NCBI RefSeq assembly: GCF_901709675.1
Contig: NC_051088.1
Coordinates: forward strand, 11,062,193-11,126,192
DNA from: Syngnathus acus
Taxonomy: Eukaryota; Chordata; Actinopteri; Syngnathiformes; Syngnathidae
Length of the DNA: 64,000 bases
Reading direction: 5' to 3'
Numbering within the stretch: the first letter of the stretch is position 1; every line of letters starts with the position of its first letter. Position numbers and translations under genes: made by a program. This document shows positions 37,101-49,703 of this stretch, one piece after another. The notes beneath the pieces are model-generated. The model made no database searches, was not told the origin of the DNA, and was given only the letters and a program-made list of their open reading frames with translations.

Positions 37101-40100
37101 TTAACAGTGAGAGCAGCTTCGCACGTGCCTACTCTGAGGGCGTGCACAAGTCCAAGTACTGGGAGGTGAGTAATCATGCTTACATTGGCCCTTATTCTAT
37201 TTTTTTAATATCAGCCTATGCCTAATTTCTACTCTCCTAACAAATTATGCTAAAGTTTATTCATGATGTCATCATATCGGCCTCAGTATAAATATGGCGC
37301 AAAATGTCTGATTACCTAGTTGAAAGGCAAGACGTTTTTTAAGCAGCTTTGAACTACCTATACTGCCCAGATGCTTTAATTGGGTCATGGTTTATGGATT
37401 TCCACTTACAGGCCTCATGTCGCCAATAGATTCTTTGATAGTCTCATCAAATCTGACCAATGAAATTAACAAACATGCCCCAGTGGACTGATGAAACTCT
37501 TGAGTCCGAGCCCATACTGAACTTCACGAGTCATATTTTAAATATACACTGTATTTAATTCACAGACAACTAATTTCTAAATTATTATATTACCTCACGT
37601 TATTAAATTCACAAACAAGATTATATTGCATGCGATTTCCGTGTGTGCAACAAAAACAAATATGTAAATACAGAATTTCCCCTTTAGTTAGTAATATAAT
37701 CCAAATAGCTCTGGGTTATTTGAAAATATCATGCGTGAATTTAAAACAGAAGTGTAAATAGTCTTCCATTGTGACTGAATGGCATCGTACAATGAGACAT
37801 CCTTAAAAGAAATTGCGGGTTTATGGAAAAACACCATTTATGGAAAAATATTGCATGTGTTCACACCGATGCTCAAACAAATTGCAGGGGCTATGGACCA
37901 AGCAAGCACTGCCGTGAAATGGTGAAAATCTGACTAACTGAAGCCCTCCCAGGAAGGGCTTTGTAATTTCATGTACACGATCGAGGCAAAGCCCATAAAA
38001 TTTAAAGGATAATAAAGCAGCAACAGCATGCATCTAGCCCCTGTACAATCTTTTCATCGACGTTACACAAACCATTGTACAGTATTCAATAGATACATTT
38101 TAAATACAAACAACGCCACATGAGGCTCATTACACGTGTTTGTTAGCATACTAGCTCAAATAACGCGACGGCAAAGTCATGCGTCTGTCCAAGCCACCCA
38201 CTTCTTTGGCTCTCTCTCTCTCTCTCTCTCTCAGTATGTCTATGAAGACTCCATGGACCTGATCGCCAAGCTGCCTTGTATTGCGGCCAAGATCTACCGC
38301 AACCTGTACCGCGAAGGCAGTAGCATCGGAGCCATTGACTCCAACTTGGACTGGTCTCACAATTTCACCAACATGCTGGGCTACAGCGACGCTCAGTTTA
38401 CTGAGCTCATGAGACTCTATCTCACTATCCACAGGTAACCCACACTGCGCTGGGCCAAATATATTGGATTGAATAAATAAACCACTAAATTCTGACACTT
38501 GAGGGGTTTTACGTTGAGGCAATTGACACGTTTCGTTTCATAGTATACACTCTGTTCATTTAGTCAACTATCAAAATACTTGTCGACATATCTACAATAC
38601 ATTTAAATTTCTACTTTAAAATGGGCACATTTGCATGTTCATTTACTGTAGCATTAGCTTTGCATTTTGTTGAGACATTACTTCCGGTAGTGTTCAAAAT
38701 GACACACCTTAGACAAGCTAACGTTTGTGTCATGCAACAGTGACCACGAAGGAGGCAATGTCAGTGCCCACACCAGCCACTTGGTGGGCAGCGCTTTGTC
38801 AGACCCCTACTTGTCCTTCAGCGCCGCCATGAATGGCCTGGCTGGTCCTCTTCACGGCCTGGCAAACCAGGTAAGTCATTGACAGACAGACAGACAGACA
38901 TACAGCCAATTAAGTGTTGGTTTGTCCTGTCAGTGATGTCCCCTGCTCCTTTGTCTCCCAGGAGGTGCTGGTGTGGCTGACCGCACTGCAGAAGGAGCTC
39001 GGAGGGGAGGTGTCAGATGAGAAGATGAGGGATTACATCTGGAACACGCTCAAATCCGGAAGGGTAAATAGCTTCAGTTCTTGCCATGGAATAGAATTAA
39101 ATTACATGTAGCTTCTCAGGTTGAATTTAAATCAAAATGCTTAGTGTCACAATTAAATATTGTTCTGTGTGTTCACTGGTTTCCTTTGACAACCTGACTG
39201 CTGTGAAAAAGCTCATTAAACAGTAGTCAACTATCATTTACATTGTAAGGTAATAATAAAATTGAACAGAATTGAAATTGTTCACAGCCGTCACAAAGCC
39301 CATCCTAAAACGAAATCTTGCAGACGTTGTCGTCAATAACATTTGATGCAATGTACCGTCTTTGTGTCAGGTGGTGCCAGGCTACGGTCACGCCGTCCTG
39401 AGGAAGACGGACCCTCGTTATACCTGCCAGCGCGAGTTTGCCCTCAAGCACCTGCCCAATGACCCAATGTTCAAGATGGTGGCTCAGCTCTACAAGATTG
39501 TCCCCAATGTGCTGCTGGAGCAGGGCAAGGCCAAAAACCCCTGGCCCAACGTGGATGCCCACAGTGGCGTTCTGCTGCAGGTGAGTGCTAAAGTAGCTCC
39601 TGCGGTTGTCAAGTGACGTGTCATGGATGGGTAACCAGTAGCAGCGTTCTGCTGCAGGTAAGTATTAGACTAGCCCTTGCGGTTGTCAAGTGATGCGTCA
39701 TGGATGGACTAACAGTAGCAGCATGGCACTGATGTAATAAGGCAACAAAGCAAGTTATTGCCCCACTAAAAGCCATCTGTAATTTTGTTAGTTGCCACAA
39801 GATGGCAGCTGACTACTTAACACTGAAAGGATAATAAAACACCCCCCCACCCCTCACGAAAAGCCGTCTGAAATTTTGCTCGGTGCCACAAGATGGCAGC
39901 TGACTACTTAACACTGAGAGGATCATAAAACGCCGCCACCACCATCATGTACCAATCATGAACTCGTATTATAAAAACGACTATTCTGTACTCACTTAAC
40001 AGTCGACACAAACGAGCCACCGTTACACAAGTCCATTAAACCCATCTTTTGGCATTAACAGACAATCGTTAATGTTTGGCAATCCGGGCAAAATAGACCA

Positions 40101-40693
40101 TGTGTGGACTATTGGTACTTGTATTGGAAGAAAAGCAGAAAGTTTCACCTTTGACTGTGCACAAAGTGCAATTAAGCCGGGTGGGACATCTCGAAGGCAG
40201 ATGAAAACGGCACAAAGCCAGGGAATGGATAGGTTTAAATAAAAGTGAATTTGCGAGCAACAACCTTGAATAATAATCTCAGTACACTGTTCTGTCATAA
40301 TATGTATCGGGCATAGTTTTTTTAGTCCTAAATAAATAATTGCCATGTCCTATTTCTCATGGCACAGTGGTTGGGACTGACTCTCGCAATGGAGTGGTTT
40401 GAGGAATTGCACATTTGCATAGTTCAAATGAATGTATTTGCATGCGGTCAAATTGTGTTTTGGCAAATGCGGGTCCATGCGTCGGGATCTGACCGCGCCC
40501 CCCTGTACTCCCCCATCTGCAGTACTACGGAATGACAGAGATGAACTACTACACGGTGCTGTTTGGTGTCTCACGGGCTCTCGGTGTGCTGGCCCAGCTC
40601 GTGTGGAGTCGAGCCCTGGGCTTCCCGCTGGAGCGCCCCAAGTCCATGAGCACGGATGGACTCATGTCTCTGGTGGGCGCCAAGTCGGGTTGA
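31184..40693 (+). CDS. cs: Citrate synthase, mitochondrial
   Basis: Condenses acetyl-CoA and oxaloacetate to citrate, the entry step of the TCA cycle, in the mitochondrial matrix. Exons: 31184-31234, 33960-34010, 34618-34725, 36112-36177, 36368-36499, 36977-37165, 38235-38434, 38741-38870, 38962-39063, 39371-39580, 40523-40693. The sum is 1410 nt, giving 469 aa (human 466). The first two exons encode a basic, hydroxylated presequence ([17 protein letters not shown], then a segment ending ARNASAST). The mature enzyme is almost collinear with human CS. It includes [20 protein letters not shown], with the first catalytic His region, and [20 protein letters not shown], with the GYGHA catalytic His. 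The catalytic Asp lies in the segment [12 protein letters not shown]. It ends [19 protein letters not shown]. The start ATG is the only in-frame one giving a presequence. The gene is complete with no odd residues. Confidence 0.98.
39567..39720 (+). repeat. 77-bp tandem duplication across the cs exon 10 donor
   Basis: Unit 1 (39567-39643) starts in exon 10 with GCGTTCTGCTGCAG and includes the real donor GTGAGT. Unit 2 (39644-39720) repeats it with donor GTAAGT at 39658. Both units contain GCGGTTGTCAAGTGA and TCATGGATGG. The second donor is a strong potential decoy. Confidence 0.9.
39767..39935 (+). repeat. 91-bp tandem duplication carrying CTCF-like motifs
   Basis: AGCCATCTGTAATTTTG (39771) and AGCCGTCTGAAATTTTG (39863) head two copies. 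Both contain GCCACAAGATGGCAGCTGAC and CTACTTAACACTGA. The copies differ at scattered sites and at the C-run between them. Confidence 0.85.
39795..39899 (+). promoter_or_regulatory. Pair of CTCF-like motifs in cs intron 10
   Basis: CCACAAGATGGCAG occurs exactly at 39795-39808 and at 39886-39899, same orientation, 91 bp apart. It fits the CTCF core. The pair arose with the 91-bp tandem duplication. Confidence 0.45.
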
Positions 40694-42126
40694 TCGCCGA
40701 CTGCGCTGGGAGTTGTAGTGGTGAGCGGAGGTGCAAAGGTGACAGATTACGCTGAGTTGACTACACCCCCCCCCCCCCCCCGACCTTCCCTGTCCACCCT
40801 TCGGAATTCTGAGGGATTGAAAGACTATACTTTAAATGTCATTACACACAAAAAGACTCTCCTCTCGCCACTGCTAGTTGTCCAGCTGCCTCCTCGGGAG
40901 GTGAAACTTCCACTTGCGTAGACATAGATTCCCACCTGAGATTTTATTTTTTAAGCTAGCCTCGCAAGGCCTCGCTCTAAATCAAGCGTCACACTCAAAG
41001 GGAATTGTGGAAGCCAATTGCACTTCCTCTGTAGTATTTGTTTGAGTGGCTAAAGCCAAGTCCCCCAACAATCAGTTGACATGTCGCTTTGGTTTCTTCT
41101 ATGCATCGCCCCCGCCATTCTCCTGCCGTTGGCAACGTTTCACTCCCATTTATGAGCACTCCCATTTTCACCATTCTCACCGCAATCAAGCTGTTTGAAA
41201 ATTAAAAAAAAGAAACTTGGGGGGGAAACTAAGATAATGGCGCTTTCAATCTGGATCTATATTTTTGTTGTTTTTAGTGCTGGTCTGTCTTCCCTCTATG
41301 ATCAAAATAACCGTCTTGTATTTGTCCGAACCCGGCACTGTTTTAAACTGGCAATTGGCACAGTGGGCGAGCGGGTGGCCCGTAGTGACGCAAAAGAGCA
41401 AGCTTGAATCCAAAGCAGGTTTTGGCTTTGTAATTCTTTATGTCCGTTCATGTTAGTTGCTTGTTTTTCTCCACACGAGAGCGTTTTTTCAACATCGACT
41501 AGTCCAAAATCAGCATTTACGCGATTAATTTGACCTCGTCATTTGAGGCCCGAGACCCCAACTCGCCACCGCTCGCTTCCTTGCTTGAGTGTGTCCCTTC
41601 ATCCTGAGCTTCGTGGTGTTAAATATGTATCGAACTATCATGGTTGGGTCGCGTCGTGGTTTTTTACTTTTATTTATACTTTGTGTACATAGGTTATATA
41701 TATGTATAAGTTCTGCTCGTAACAACCACACCGAGTACCAACTGTGTCATAGTTCAGTCTCTCGTGTAGAAACTGCAGCTATCTTGTACATACGTGTTTT
41801 TGCTCATTTGTTCCGGGTGGTTTCGAGCTTGCTCTCGAGCTCCGCTGCCAAGACAGCCTGCCCACCTGTGACTTTGTGTGTCAACACTCCATTTTTGCCT
41901 CTCCAAATCCTTCCTTCCTTTTCTTTCTCTCTCTCCCCCCCCGCCACTCATGTCTATTGCCTCGCCGCATTCGTTACTTTGATCATAGAGGAGCAGGAAG
42001 GTCGTAAATGAGAATGAAATGTAAGGTGGGTTCATCAGATGCGCTTCAGGGGGCAGGATGGGTCGGACAGGGCAATAAATACTGAAAAACATGACTCAAA
42101 ACGAAAAAAAAAGAAGGAAAAATAAA
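40694..42126 (+). terminator. cs: cs 3' UTR with candidate poly(A) signals
   Basis: AATAAA occurs at 42074-42079 and 42121-42126. The second is followed by a T-rich and GT-rich stretch, the usual downstream element, so a 3' UTR of about 1.45 kb is likely. A C-run at about 40766-40781 lies in it. No other coding sequence is visible. Confidence 0.55.
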
Positions 42127-42154
42127 GGTTTTTATTAACATTGCCTGGTGTGCT

Positions 42155-42360
42155 TCTTATCAAGTCAATTTGATTTATAAGGCCCTTACTCATAAAAAGT
42201 CTCATAGGACTTCATATGCCCACAGTTGGCTAATATTAACATTCCATGCTTAACACCAGGAGGGCGAGAAACCTTGACAAGGGGCCACAGATTGGGGAAT
42301 CCCCCCTCCAGGGTGACCATTCAGAATCAGATCAGAATCGCCTTTATTGTCATAACTAGA
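42155..42360 (+). repeat. Degenerate teleost interspersed repeat
   Basis: TCAATTTGATTTATAAGGCC, AAAAAGTCTCATAGGACTTC, ACAAGGGGCCACAGATTGGG and AATCCCCCCTCCAGGG match the order of a common fish repeat. It is followed by AGAATCGCCTTTATTGTCAT, another familiar fish repeat tail. Family assignment is from memory. Confidence 0.5.
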
Positions 42361-42546
42361 ACCTGCAGACTTCTGGATTTTATTTTTTTTTTAAATGAAA
42401 ATCCCCGTGGCTCAGTGGTCGAGATGAAGTCTTAACGACCAGAGATGTGCGTCATGGCACTAAAAGGTACTTTGGCCTTCCTCAGTCACACGAGCCCTTC
42501 TTACTGAATGTGCTAGGATATTAATAACACCCTACATGCTGCCACC

Positions 42547-42771
42547 CAGGTCTGCTTGAAACTTGAAAATGACCTGGAAACTGTGATTGTCATTTTCAGT
42601 CGACAGCAAATGGTAACATGGCCACCCCGAGTTGGATAAAAATGGGAGAAGTTTGCTGCTTAATTCATATTCCACACAGAATATTAACACGGACGCAGTG
42701 ATTAAACTAGTGGGGGCCACATGCAACATAGTATTACTGTCAAGAAAACTTTGGGGTTGACTTTTGCTTTG
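42547..42771 (+). mobile_element. MITE-like family, copy 2 of 3
   Basis: The copy shares TCATTTTCAGTCGACAGCAAATGG, the GGATAAAAATGGG block, ATTCATATTCCACA, AATATTAACA, AAACTAGTGGGGGC and a terminal GGTTGACTTTTGCTTT with the complete copy at 51919-52370 (blocks are quoted in parts). Its left end is truncated. It lies between the convergent cs and coq10a genes. Confidence 0.75.
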
Positions 42772-42937
42772 AACAAGATAAGCTTTTGTATGAGAAAGTT
42801 TACTGGTTGTAATTGACATTTCTGTAGGTAATTTGGTTCAAGATTAGACATGATGGCTAACTTTTCTGTTGCTCACATTAATAGCTTGATTGGATGGATC
42901 GACAACTCAGAAGCTGCACACACTGAAAATAAGGAAC

Positions 42938-44750
42938 TTTATTTATATACAGTCTCGCCTCCAAAAGTACACTTCAGCCTTTGTACAACATAGGGACATC
43001 ACAATAACGCACAGGTGCTTGAAAGTTTAAATATTTCCCTGCCTCACGAGCGTTCTCCCCGCAGATTAAAAAAAGCTCAACAACATGAAATCACCCATGT
43101 AGCAAAGCGACATTTAATATTTTGTCAATTGGTTCAAGTTGCCACATCAAAGCACAGGCCAGGAAGTTGAAAATAGAATTCATAGACCTTTGGTGACAAT
43201 AATATTTTGTATATCTTACAATCAATGGATGTGCAGCACACAAACACAAGTTGCAGCCTTGCATACATGTGCAAACAAACGACAAGATTAAGTTCCTAGG
43301 CCAACAATATGTTAGTGTGAACGCTGCAGGCTAAAGGGCATTCCTCATGCTTTCATTTGCCATGTAACATTGAAGCTCTGAAACGTTGATTGAACTTGAG
43401 TATAAAGTAGACCCCTGGATATTTGTGGTTCGGCTTTTACCCATTTTCAAGGAAAAGTTAATAAAAATGAGCACTTTTTTTAGACCAATTTGGACTACAA
43501 CAGATGAATAACTGCAAATTGACTTATCTTTTTATTTGAACACAAAAAGAAAAGGTTGGGAAAGCTGAAAAATGTGAACAGGTTTTAATCAGAAAAGTAA
43601 TTTGAATTGACCTGGTTTTTTTTCATTGTTTTTTTTTTCTTTTTTACAATTTTACAGATTTACATCTTTTTTAAATGAAACTTTAAAAACAAAAATTACC
43701 TTTTATGTCTAAAACACTTGAATTTATTTAAAAACTGGAATTAAGTTTTTTTTTTTTTTTTTTTTTTAAAACTCCCCAAATTAAGATAGCTGTATTCCTG
43801 CATTTTAAATTGTTACATTTCAAATAGTGACCCTCACCATTGACAATGACAAAATGCCTTTGCAAATGTATTTAGCTGGAATCTAACTGCATCCTTTCTT
43901 GACATTCTTCAGATTAAAAAAAAAAAAAACAGTTTTATTGTGTAACTGAGCAGATGTGATGCAGCTGCCCATATACTTCTCCTGAGATGGTGGTTCACCA
44001 CTAGGCTACCAAATCTGTGCACACGTATGCAAATGTCACACATGACAGCAAGCAAGTTCAAAGTGCAGAAAGAAACTTCTTTGTCCCTTTAATCAAACCT
44101 GTTAACACTTTCTCACTGTCCCAAAAATGGCACATTTTATCCGCTCCCCCTTTAAAAAAAAAAAACACTAATCATATATGAAGTGTTTAGCACCAAGCAC
44201 ACTATAATGAAGCAAAGCAGACTACTCACAAAAAATGGGAGACTAGAGAATTTTCAGGATGAGCCTAAAATATAAAAGATAAACTGGAAGAGTCATTAAA
44301 AAAACACCTGCTGTGAATGTGGCTCCTTCTTAGAGAACAGCAAGTTGGAGGAAAAAGTGCTGAGACACTAAACAGTTGAATACATATGTGCTTTCAAAAT
44401 TGTGAGAAGTTTGAATTAAATTCACCTGTAAGAGTTTGGCGACATTCAAGATTCATCCTGATATTTCAGCTAACATCCAAACTTTTTGTGAGTAGTGTAT
44501 CAAAACAAATCAACGTGAAGGAATATGTTTGAACTGAAGGTCACAGTGAAACATTGGACTTCCTCCCCTTCAGAATTAAACTCAGGATTGGTTGTCTTAA
44601 AAATATATATATATTTTAAATAAAAGCATATTGTTTGACGATGTATTTGTTGTTTTGTACATGAACTCGCTGGACAATGTCCCAGGTAGGGGGGGTAGGG
44701 GGGAGACTAAGCAGCAGCTTCATGCAGTTTGGGTGTTTTACGGCCGGACA
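42938..44750 (-). terminator. coq10a: coq10a 3' UTR and poly(A) signal
   Basis: Downstream of the coq10a stop, on the minus strand, the first convincing AATAAA is at plus 42938-42943, in AT-rich sequence rich in homopolymer runs. This would give a 3' UTR of about 1.8 kb. I see no other gene in it. Confidence 0.4.
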
Positions 44751-47162
44751 TCACGTCTGGTGGATCTCGTGGAACATGAGCTCTCGTGGGATACGAGTCT
44801 CTGGGCCGTAGAGCTTGCAGGCACGGCGCTCAAAAGCAGCCACGTTCTGCTTGACCACCTCGTCGAAGAACATGGCGGCCAGCTGCGAGTGCAGCAGGGA
44901 GCGGAACTCGAAGGATATCTGTAGAGGTGAGAGGGGGGGCGTGCTCACAGAAATGGCAAAGCGGCCACGGCGGACGTCACGCGGAGGGAGTGGCGACTTA
45001 CGGAAAAGTCAACAGTGCAGGTGCGAGGGTAACCGGGAATGCCAGGACTGAAACGCCAAATGGTCTCCAGGTGGTTGAACAGCTTTCCGTCCGTGCACAC
45101 GGCCTGATGGCAGTCAGCACCGGGAGAACGACACAACAAAGGTTATTAAAATTATCGGAAAACATTCAGAAAAATTACTTTGAGGCTTTTTCAAGTTTGT
45201 CTGGTCGTGCAACTTATACGCAAGTGCAACTTTTGTATATCTTAAAATCCAAGTTCAGACTGGCATCCAAAAGCCAACATCCATATTCGTGTTGACTCTT
45301 TGCACCAAATGTACACAATATGCGAAATGGAGTGAATGTCACAGAACCAGACAAACTATGATAAAACATACAATTTATACGGTGTATTGAAAATAATAGC
45401 CAGCTGACCAACCAAAACAGCCTTGTTTTGTTATTATTTTTCCCGAAAATGTGCGTTTTTGCGACTTGTAAATTGCATTCCACTACATTGTGGTGTCTAT
45501 TTGAAAATGAAGTATAGACAGCCAGAGCCATGGCGAGAACTCACCTTGACCAGGTGAGGCCGCACGCAGCTGATCATGGACGTGTAGCGCTCGATGACAG
45601 GCGGGAAGCCCACCTCCAGCTGGGCCTTGCAGTGGCCCGCCCGCTTGGCCACCGTCTGAGACTTCTTGCACCACGGAACGAACAGCTTGTAGTCGTCGAC
45701 GTTGGCAACCACATCGTACATCTCCAGCATGGAGAACCTGCAGGTAATAGGACACATGCTCAGCGAGGGAGAAGGGCGAGCGCCACTCAAGTTTCTTGGC
45801 GGCGGCCGTTACCCAAGTATCCTGCGTTCCGAGTACTCCTTCCTTTTATTGGTAAGGCTGATGAAGTTCCTGCTCTGGGGAACACTCGCCATTGCTTCCC
45901 AGTCGTGGAGGCAAAGCACTCTGGGAGATCTTGTCATCAAAATGCCGCATGAGGACAAATGTCTGCGAGGGGACAAAAGACATCCTGTGAGTGTAGAAAA
46001 AGGCTGCGGGTGTGCACCGGTAAATTCTGACCTCCAGAGTGACAATAGGACATGGAAAGTTGGCTGGCTGCTGCTGGCGGTTTCTCATTTGATGTGACAA
46101 GTGCTCCTGTAACATGTGATGTCAGAATGTGGCTGACCTCAACGGGCCAAGATGGGACTAGAATAATCTCCGTCCGCTCCGTCCTCAGTGACACAGGTGT
46201 TTTGGAATAAACCTTTTTGGCCTTTCAACAACATGCAAACCTTTCACTCAAATGACTTAAGTGAAAAACTTCTGCTCTGTACACCTTCGTCACTTGATTT
46301 CCTATTTCTGTATGTCTTTCCATTTCAGGGGAACACATACAAAGATGTTCATTTGGTGCAAGAACGGCAGAGTAGACTTCATCTCACTATATTGAGGTAT
46401 TGACACTTTATACTTCTGCAAAGATCTGCCGGGGGCTTTAAAACACTAAACTGCAAAGAGCTTGAGCCATTTATTTAAAGAAGACTTTATTTTGACATGA
46501 TACTTTATGCTGATTAGTCTACGGTGGGGATGGGCAATGCTGAGTGGGCAATCATAAAATAATCATAAGGAAATATTTTGGAAGGGGGGAATATTAACCA
46601 GTACAGTGGATCACGAATTCACTTAGTTGCAGTTTTATTTCAATATTTTGTTCAATGACCATAGTTTTTCATTAAGAATGCACAGTATATTCGAAGTTTA
46701 GTCACAGTATATCGAATTGTTAGGGGTTAAAACAAATTATATAGTCTCGTAATCTGTCACTAACGCAGTCTAAACAGTAGTAAAATCATAATTAGAGTAA
46801 GCTATGTGTTTATATATATATGTATTATAAAACAATAGAAAAAGAAAACCTGGTGTGACAAGACGTGACGATGTCTTGTTACGTCATAGCGTAAACTAGT
46901 TCATCGGGCACCGTTCGTAACCTCGAAACCGAAACGCTATGTACTCTCCTCGCAATTCCAAGTCACAGTAATGTTAGATTGCAATCTAAGTAACACTCAC
47001 AGACAGATCATCTGATGCTCATTACCTGATATTTTGTCGCGTGCACATTCGGGGCACCGATGGGCGACAAGACCGGGGCGAGCCCACGATGGCAAGCTGG
47101 AGATAGTCGCTAAAAGTCCGCACACCCATGGGCAACCTCCGGGCTGTGGTCGCGGCTGCCAT
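44751..47162 (-). CDS. coq10a: Coenzyme Q-binding protein COQ10 homolog A, mitochondrial
   Basis: START/polyketide-cyclase-like lipid carrier of the inner mitochondrial membrane that binds coenzyme Q and supports its use in respiration. Exons on the minus strand: 47026-47162 (ATG at 47162), 45813-45962, 45545-45737, 45002-45103, 44751-44918. All phases join, giving 750 nt and 249 aa (human COQ10A: 247). Exon 1 ([20 protein letters not shown]...) is an arginine-rich presequence. Exon 2 has HLSSCGIL, like human FLTSCSLL, and [13 protein letters not shown]. The core includes [49 protein letters not shown] and [12 protein letters not shown], ending [12 protein letters not shown] few positions (for example ACKLYGPET) resemble COQ10B. 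The C-terminal HEIHQT and the location beside cs favour the A paralog. Complete and convergent with cs. Confidence 0.95.
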
Positions 47163-47913
47163 CCAGACAGCCACACGGTGTCAAGATGAGTAAACAGGGA
47201 TGGAGCAGACTGAAGCGATCGGAAAAAGGAGCGCTTTTCGGTCCGTGCAGAGGTAAGACGTGTCGCTCACAGAAAAAGCATTCGATGACAAGCTGGCGAC
47301 GTAACGATCACAAGTGATGCTAGCTAAACGTGAGCTAACATTAGCCAGCTAGCGAGGAATCGTAATAGTCTGAATTTCCGCAACAAAAAAGCGAAAACAT
47401 CACTCGCGCTGTCACATCGTCACTGGTCATAAACTACGGCAGACTTGGCAGGTATGTTCTGTTTGTTGCCGAATACCGGCTTGCCAGTTCCCGACGACCT
47501 TCTGCTGATCACTAAAACGCCGGTGGGACAAATTGCTTGTTCTGCTGGTCAGCTCAAAGCGGCTGACAGACAAAAGGCTGCTCCCTAGTGTGGCGGAGGA
47601 TCACAGATTAAAAACCCAGAACGGTCTGATTTTGTGGTACATAGACGACTAAAATCACTTGGATTTCAATTCTCTGCACTGAAATAAATAGAAATGTCAT
47701 TTAATACGTTCCATTCACACAAAAACACCCTGTCAACTGGTGTATGCTTTTTTAAAATAAGAAATAAATGGTACTATATTGTATTGTAATTTATTAAAAG
47801 ATACAGCAATAACATTTCAAGGAAATCTAAAGATATAATCCCAGTTGTATTAAAATTTGACTTAATACTTTAATTATACGAGACTGACATTGCTGATCAG
47901 TCTGGTGCCTTAG

Positions 47914-47927
47914 CCACTAGGGGGCAG
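47914..47927 (+). promoter_or_regulatory. CTCF-like motif between coq10a and pmel
   Basis: CCACTAGGGGGCAG is a full match to the core CTCF consensus. It lies in the intergenic DNA between a ubiquitously used mitochondrial gene and the pigment-cell gene pmel, where an insulator would make sense. Confidence 0.5.
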
Positions 47928-49703
47928 TATAATGCACCAGTGACATGCGGTGAGGCCTTACTGAAGACCAAAAGTTCCATACGTCGTGGAACCCTGATAA
48001 TACAAGAATCGACCTTTTATTTTGTTTTTATTCATTTCATTTACATCTCTGAAATGCAATTACACCAGAGCAATGGAAATTAAAACATCTTTAAAAAATC
48101 AGGTTCATTGATTCATCATCAGACAAATTTATCACTCAAATAAATCATAAATCAAGATAATCATAGTTGCAGCCTACCTTTATACAACATGACATAACTT
48201 TGTTTTTGTGTGTGGATAGAAGATTTTTCTGGTTGGCTCATATGTGTCTTGTGTATTGCCAGGCCAAAGACATTTTGCTGCCCAATGAAAGTTTTTCATT
48301 TACGGAGGGGGAGGATGTGGATGACGACAATTGACACCCCCCCCCCCCACACACACACACACACACACACGCACAGGTGGATGCCCCTCATTTGCTTTGC
48401 CCTGATCTATCAATATGTAAGCAGAGGTGAAGAATAGCCATACCCAGACACATGTACAGAAATAGGCACACTAAAGATCAGTAAAACATTAACTGGGTTG
48501 CTTAACTTTACACTTAATGCATGGAACAGGCACTCCAGAGACCCAAATTATTGTCTGATGTACAATAAATGTTTACTTTTGTTAAAAAGTCTACTTGGAC
48601 AGATAGTGGTGATGTTAAACTGCTTTTTAAAAACACAGCCTGTACAATAAAAAACAAATTACAGACTGTGACAGTTTGATGCTGAAACTAATAGTTTTTT
48701 ATTCATTCATTCATTGGATATTTCCTCTAAAATAGATGCTTCGCCATAGCAACTGATGATTCTGAGTTCGTATGAATACCGACATTGTATTTTTTATGGG
48801 TGGTTTTATCAAAAGGTAGCTCGCTACATGTCAGTGTTATGCACATGATAAGGAGACAAAAATGCTTATAACAAAGTCACTTTATAGTTGCCGGTTGAGA
48901 ATGACAAAGCCGGATGAATTTAGGGAGTCACAAGTGTTTCCATAATCCTCCTTAACATTGCATTCCTCCAATTTTTATCCAACAAATCGCCGCCTTGCCG
49001 TTGCATGCGTGACCCATTGTTCCACTAACATACAAGCAATTATTTATTTTTTTTATATTATTTCTCTTGACATGTTTCTAGTTTTCCATCATTTGAAAGG
49101 TTTTGCAGCTCTATCGGCAGATATGCATTATCATTGCACCCCAATTTGCACACAATGTGTAATAATTAACTCCCAAAATGTGTCAGGAGATTTGAGATTT
49201 AGGGGAGCACTTGGGTGGCATTTTAAAAGCATGTGAGTTCTTGAATTTATAATACCCCTAATTCAAGATATTTGTTGAATTTGGTAGCAGGTTTCCTCCA
49301 AAGCCACTCTTTGTTTGCTTGTATTAACACATAAATATGAGAATACTCTCAAAAGATGGAGGTCAGTTTGTAAGACTCAGATTGTTCTCTGGTTCATCTT
49401 CCACATGGTAGTCCTGCTATACTGACTGACGGCATCAAACCTCCTTTGGCATCATACTGCTCAGTTTTTAGGTTTTCATATGTTTGTTATTGTGCTTGAG
49501 GTTTGCTGAAGCGTAAGCTACCTCTGCACTGCATGATTAGTCTATTATCTTGCTCTCTTGTGTGTCTTGATAAGATAACCGATTAGTAATAAAGGAAAGT
49601 TGATTTAATGTGCCTCTTGCCATGTTCCAAATTGCAGGATCAGAGATTTAACAGGCTCGAGTGGTCGATGAGTTCAAACATGGAGACGACCTCAATCTTT
49701 GCA

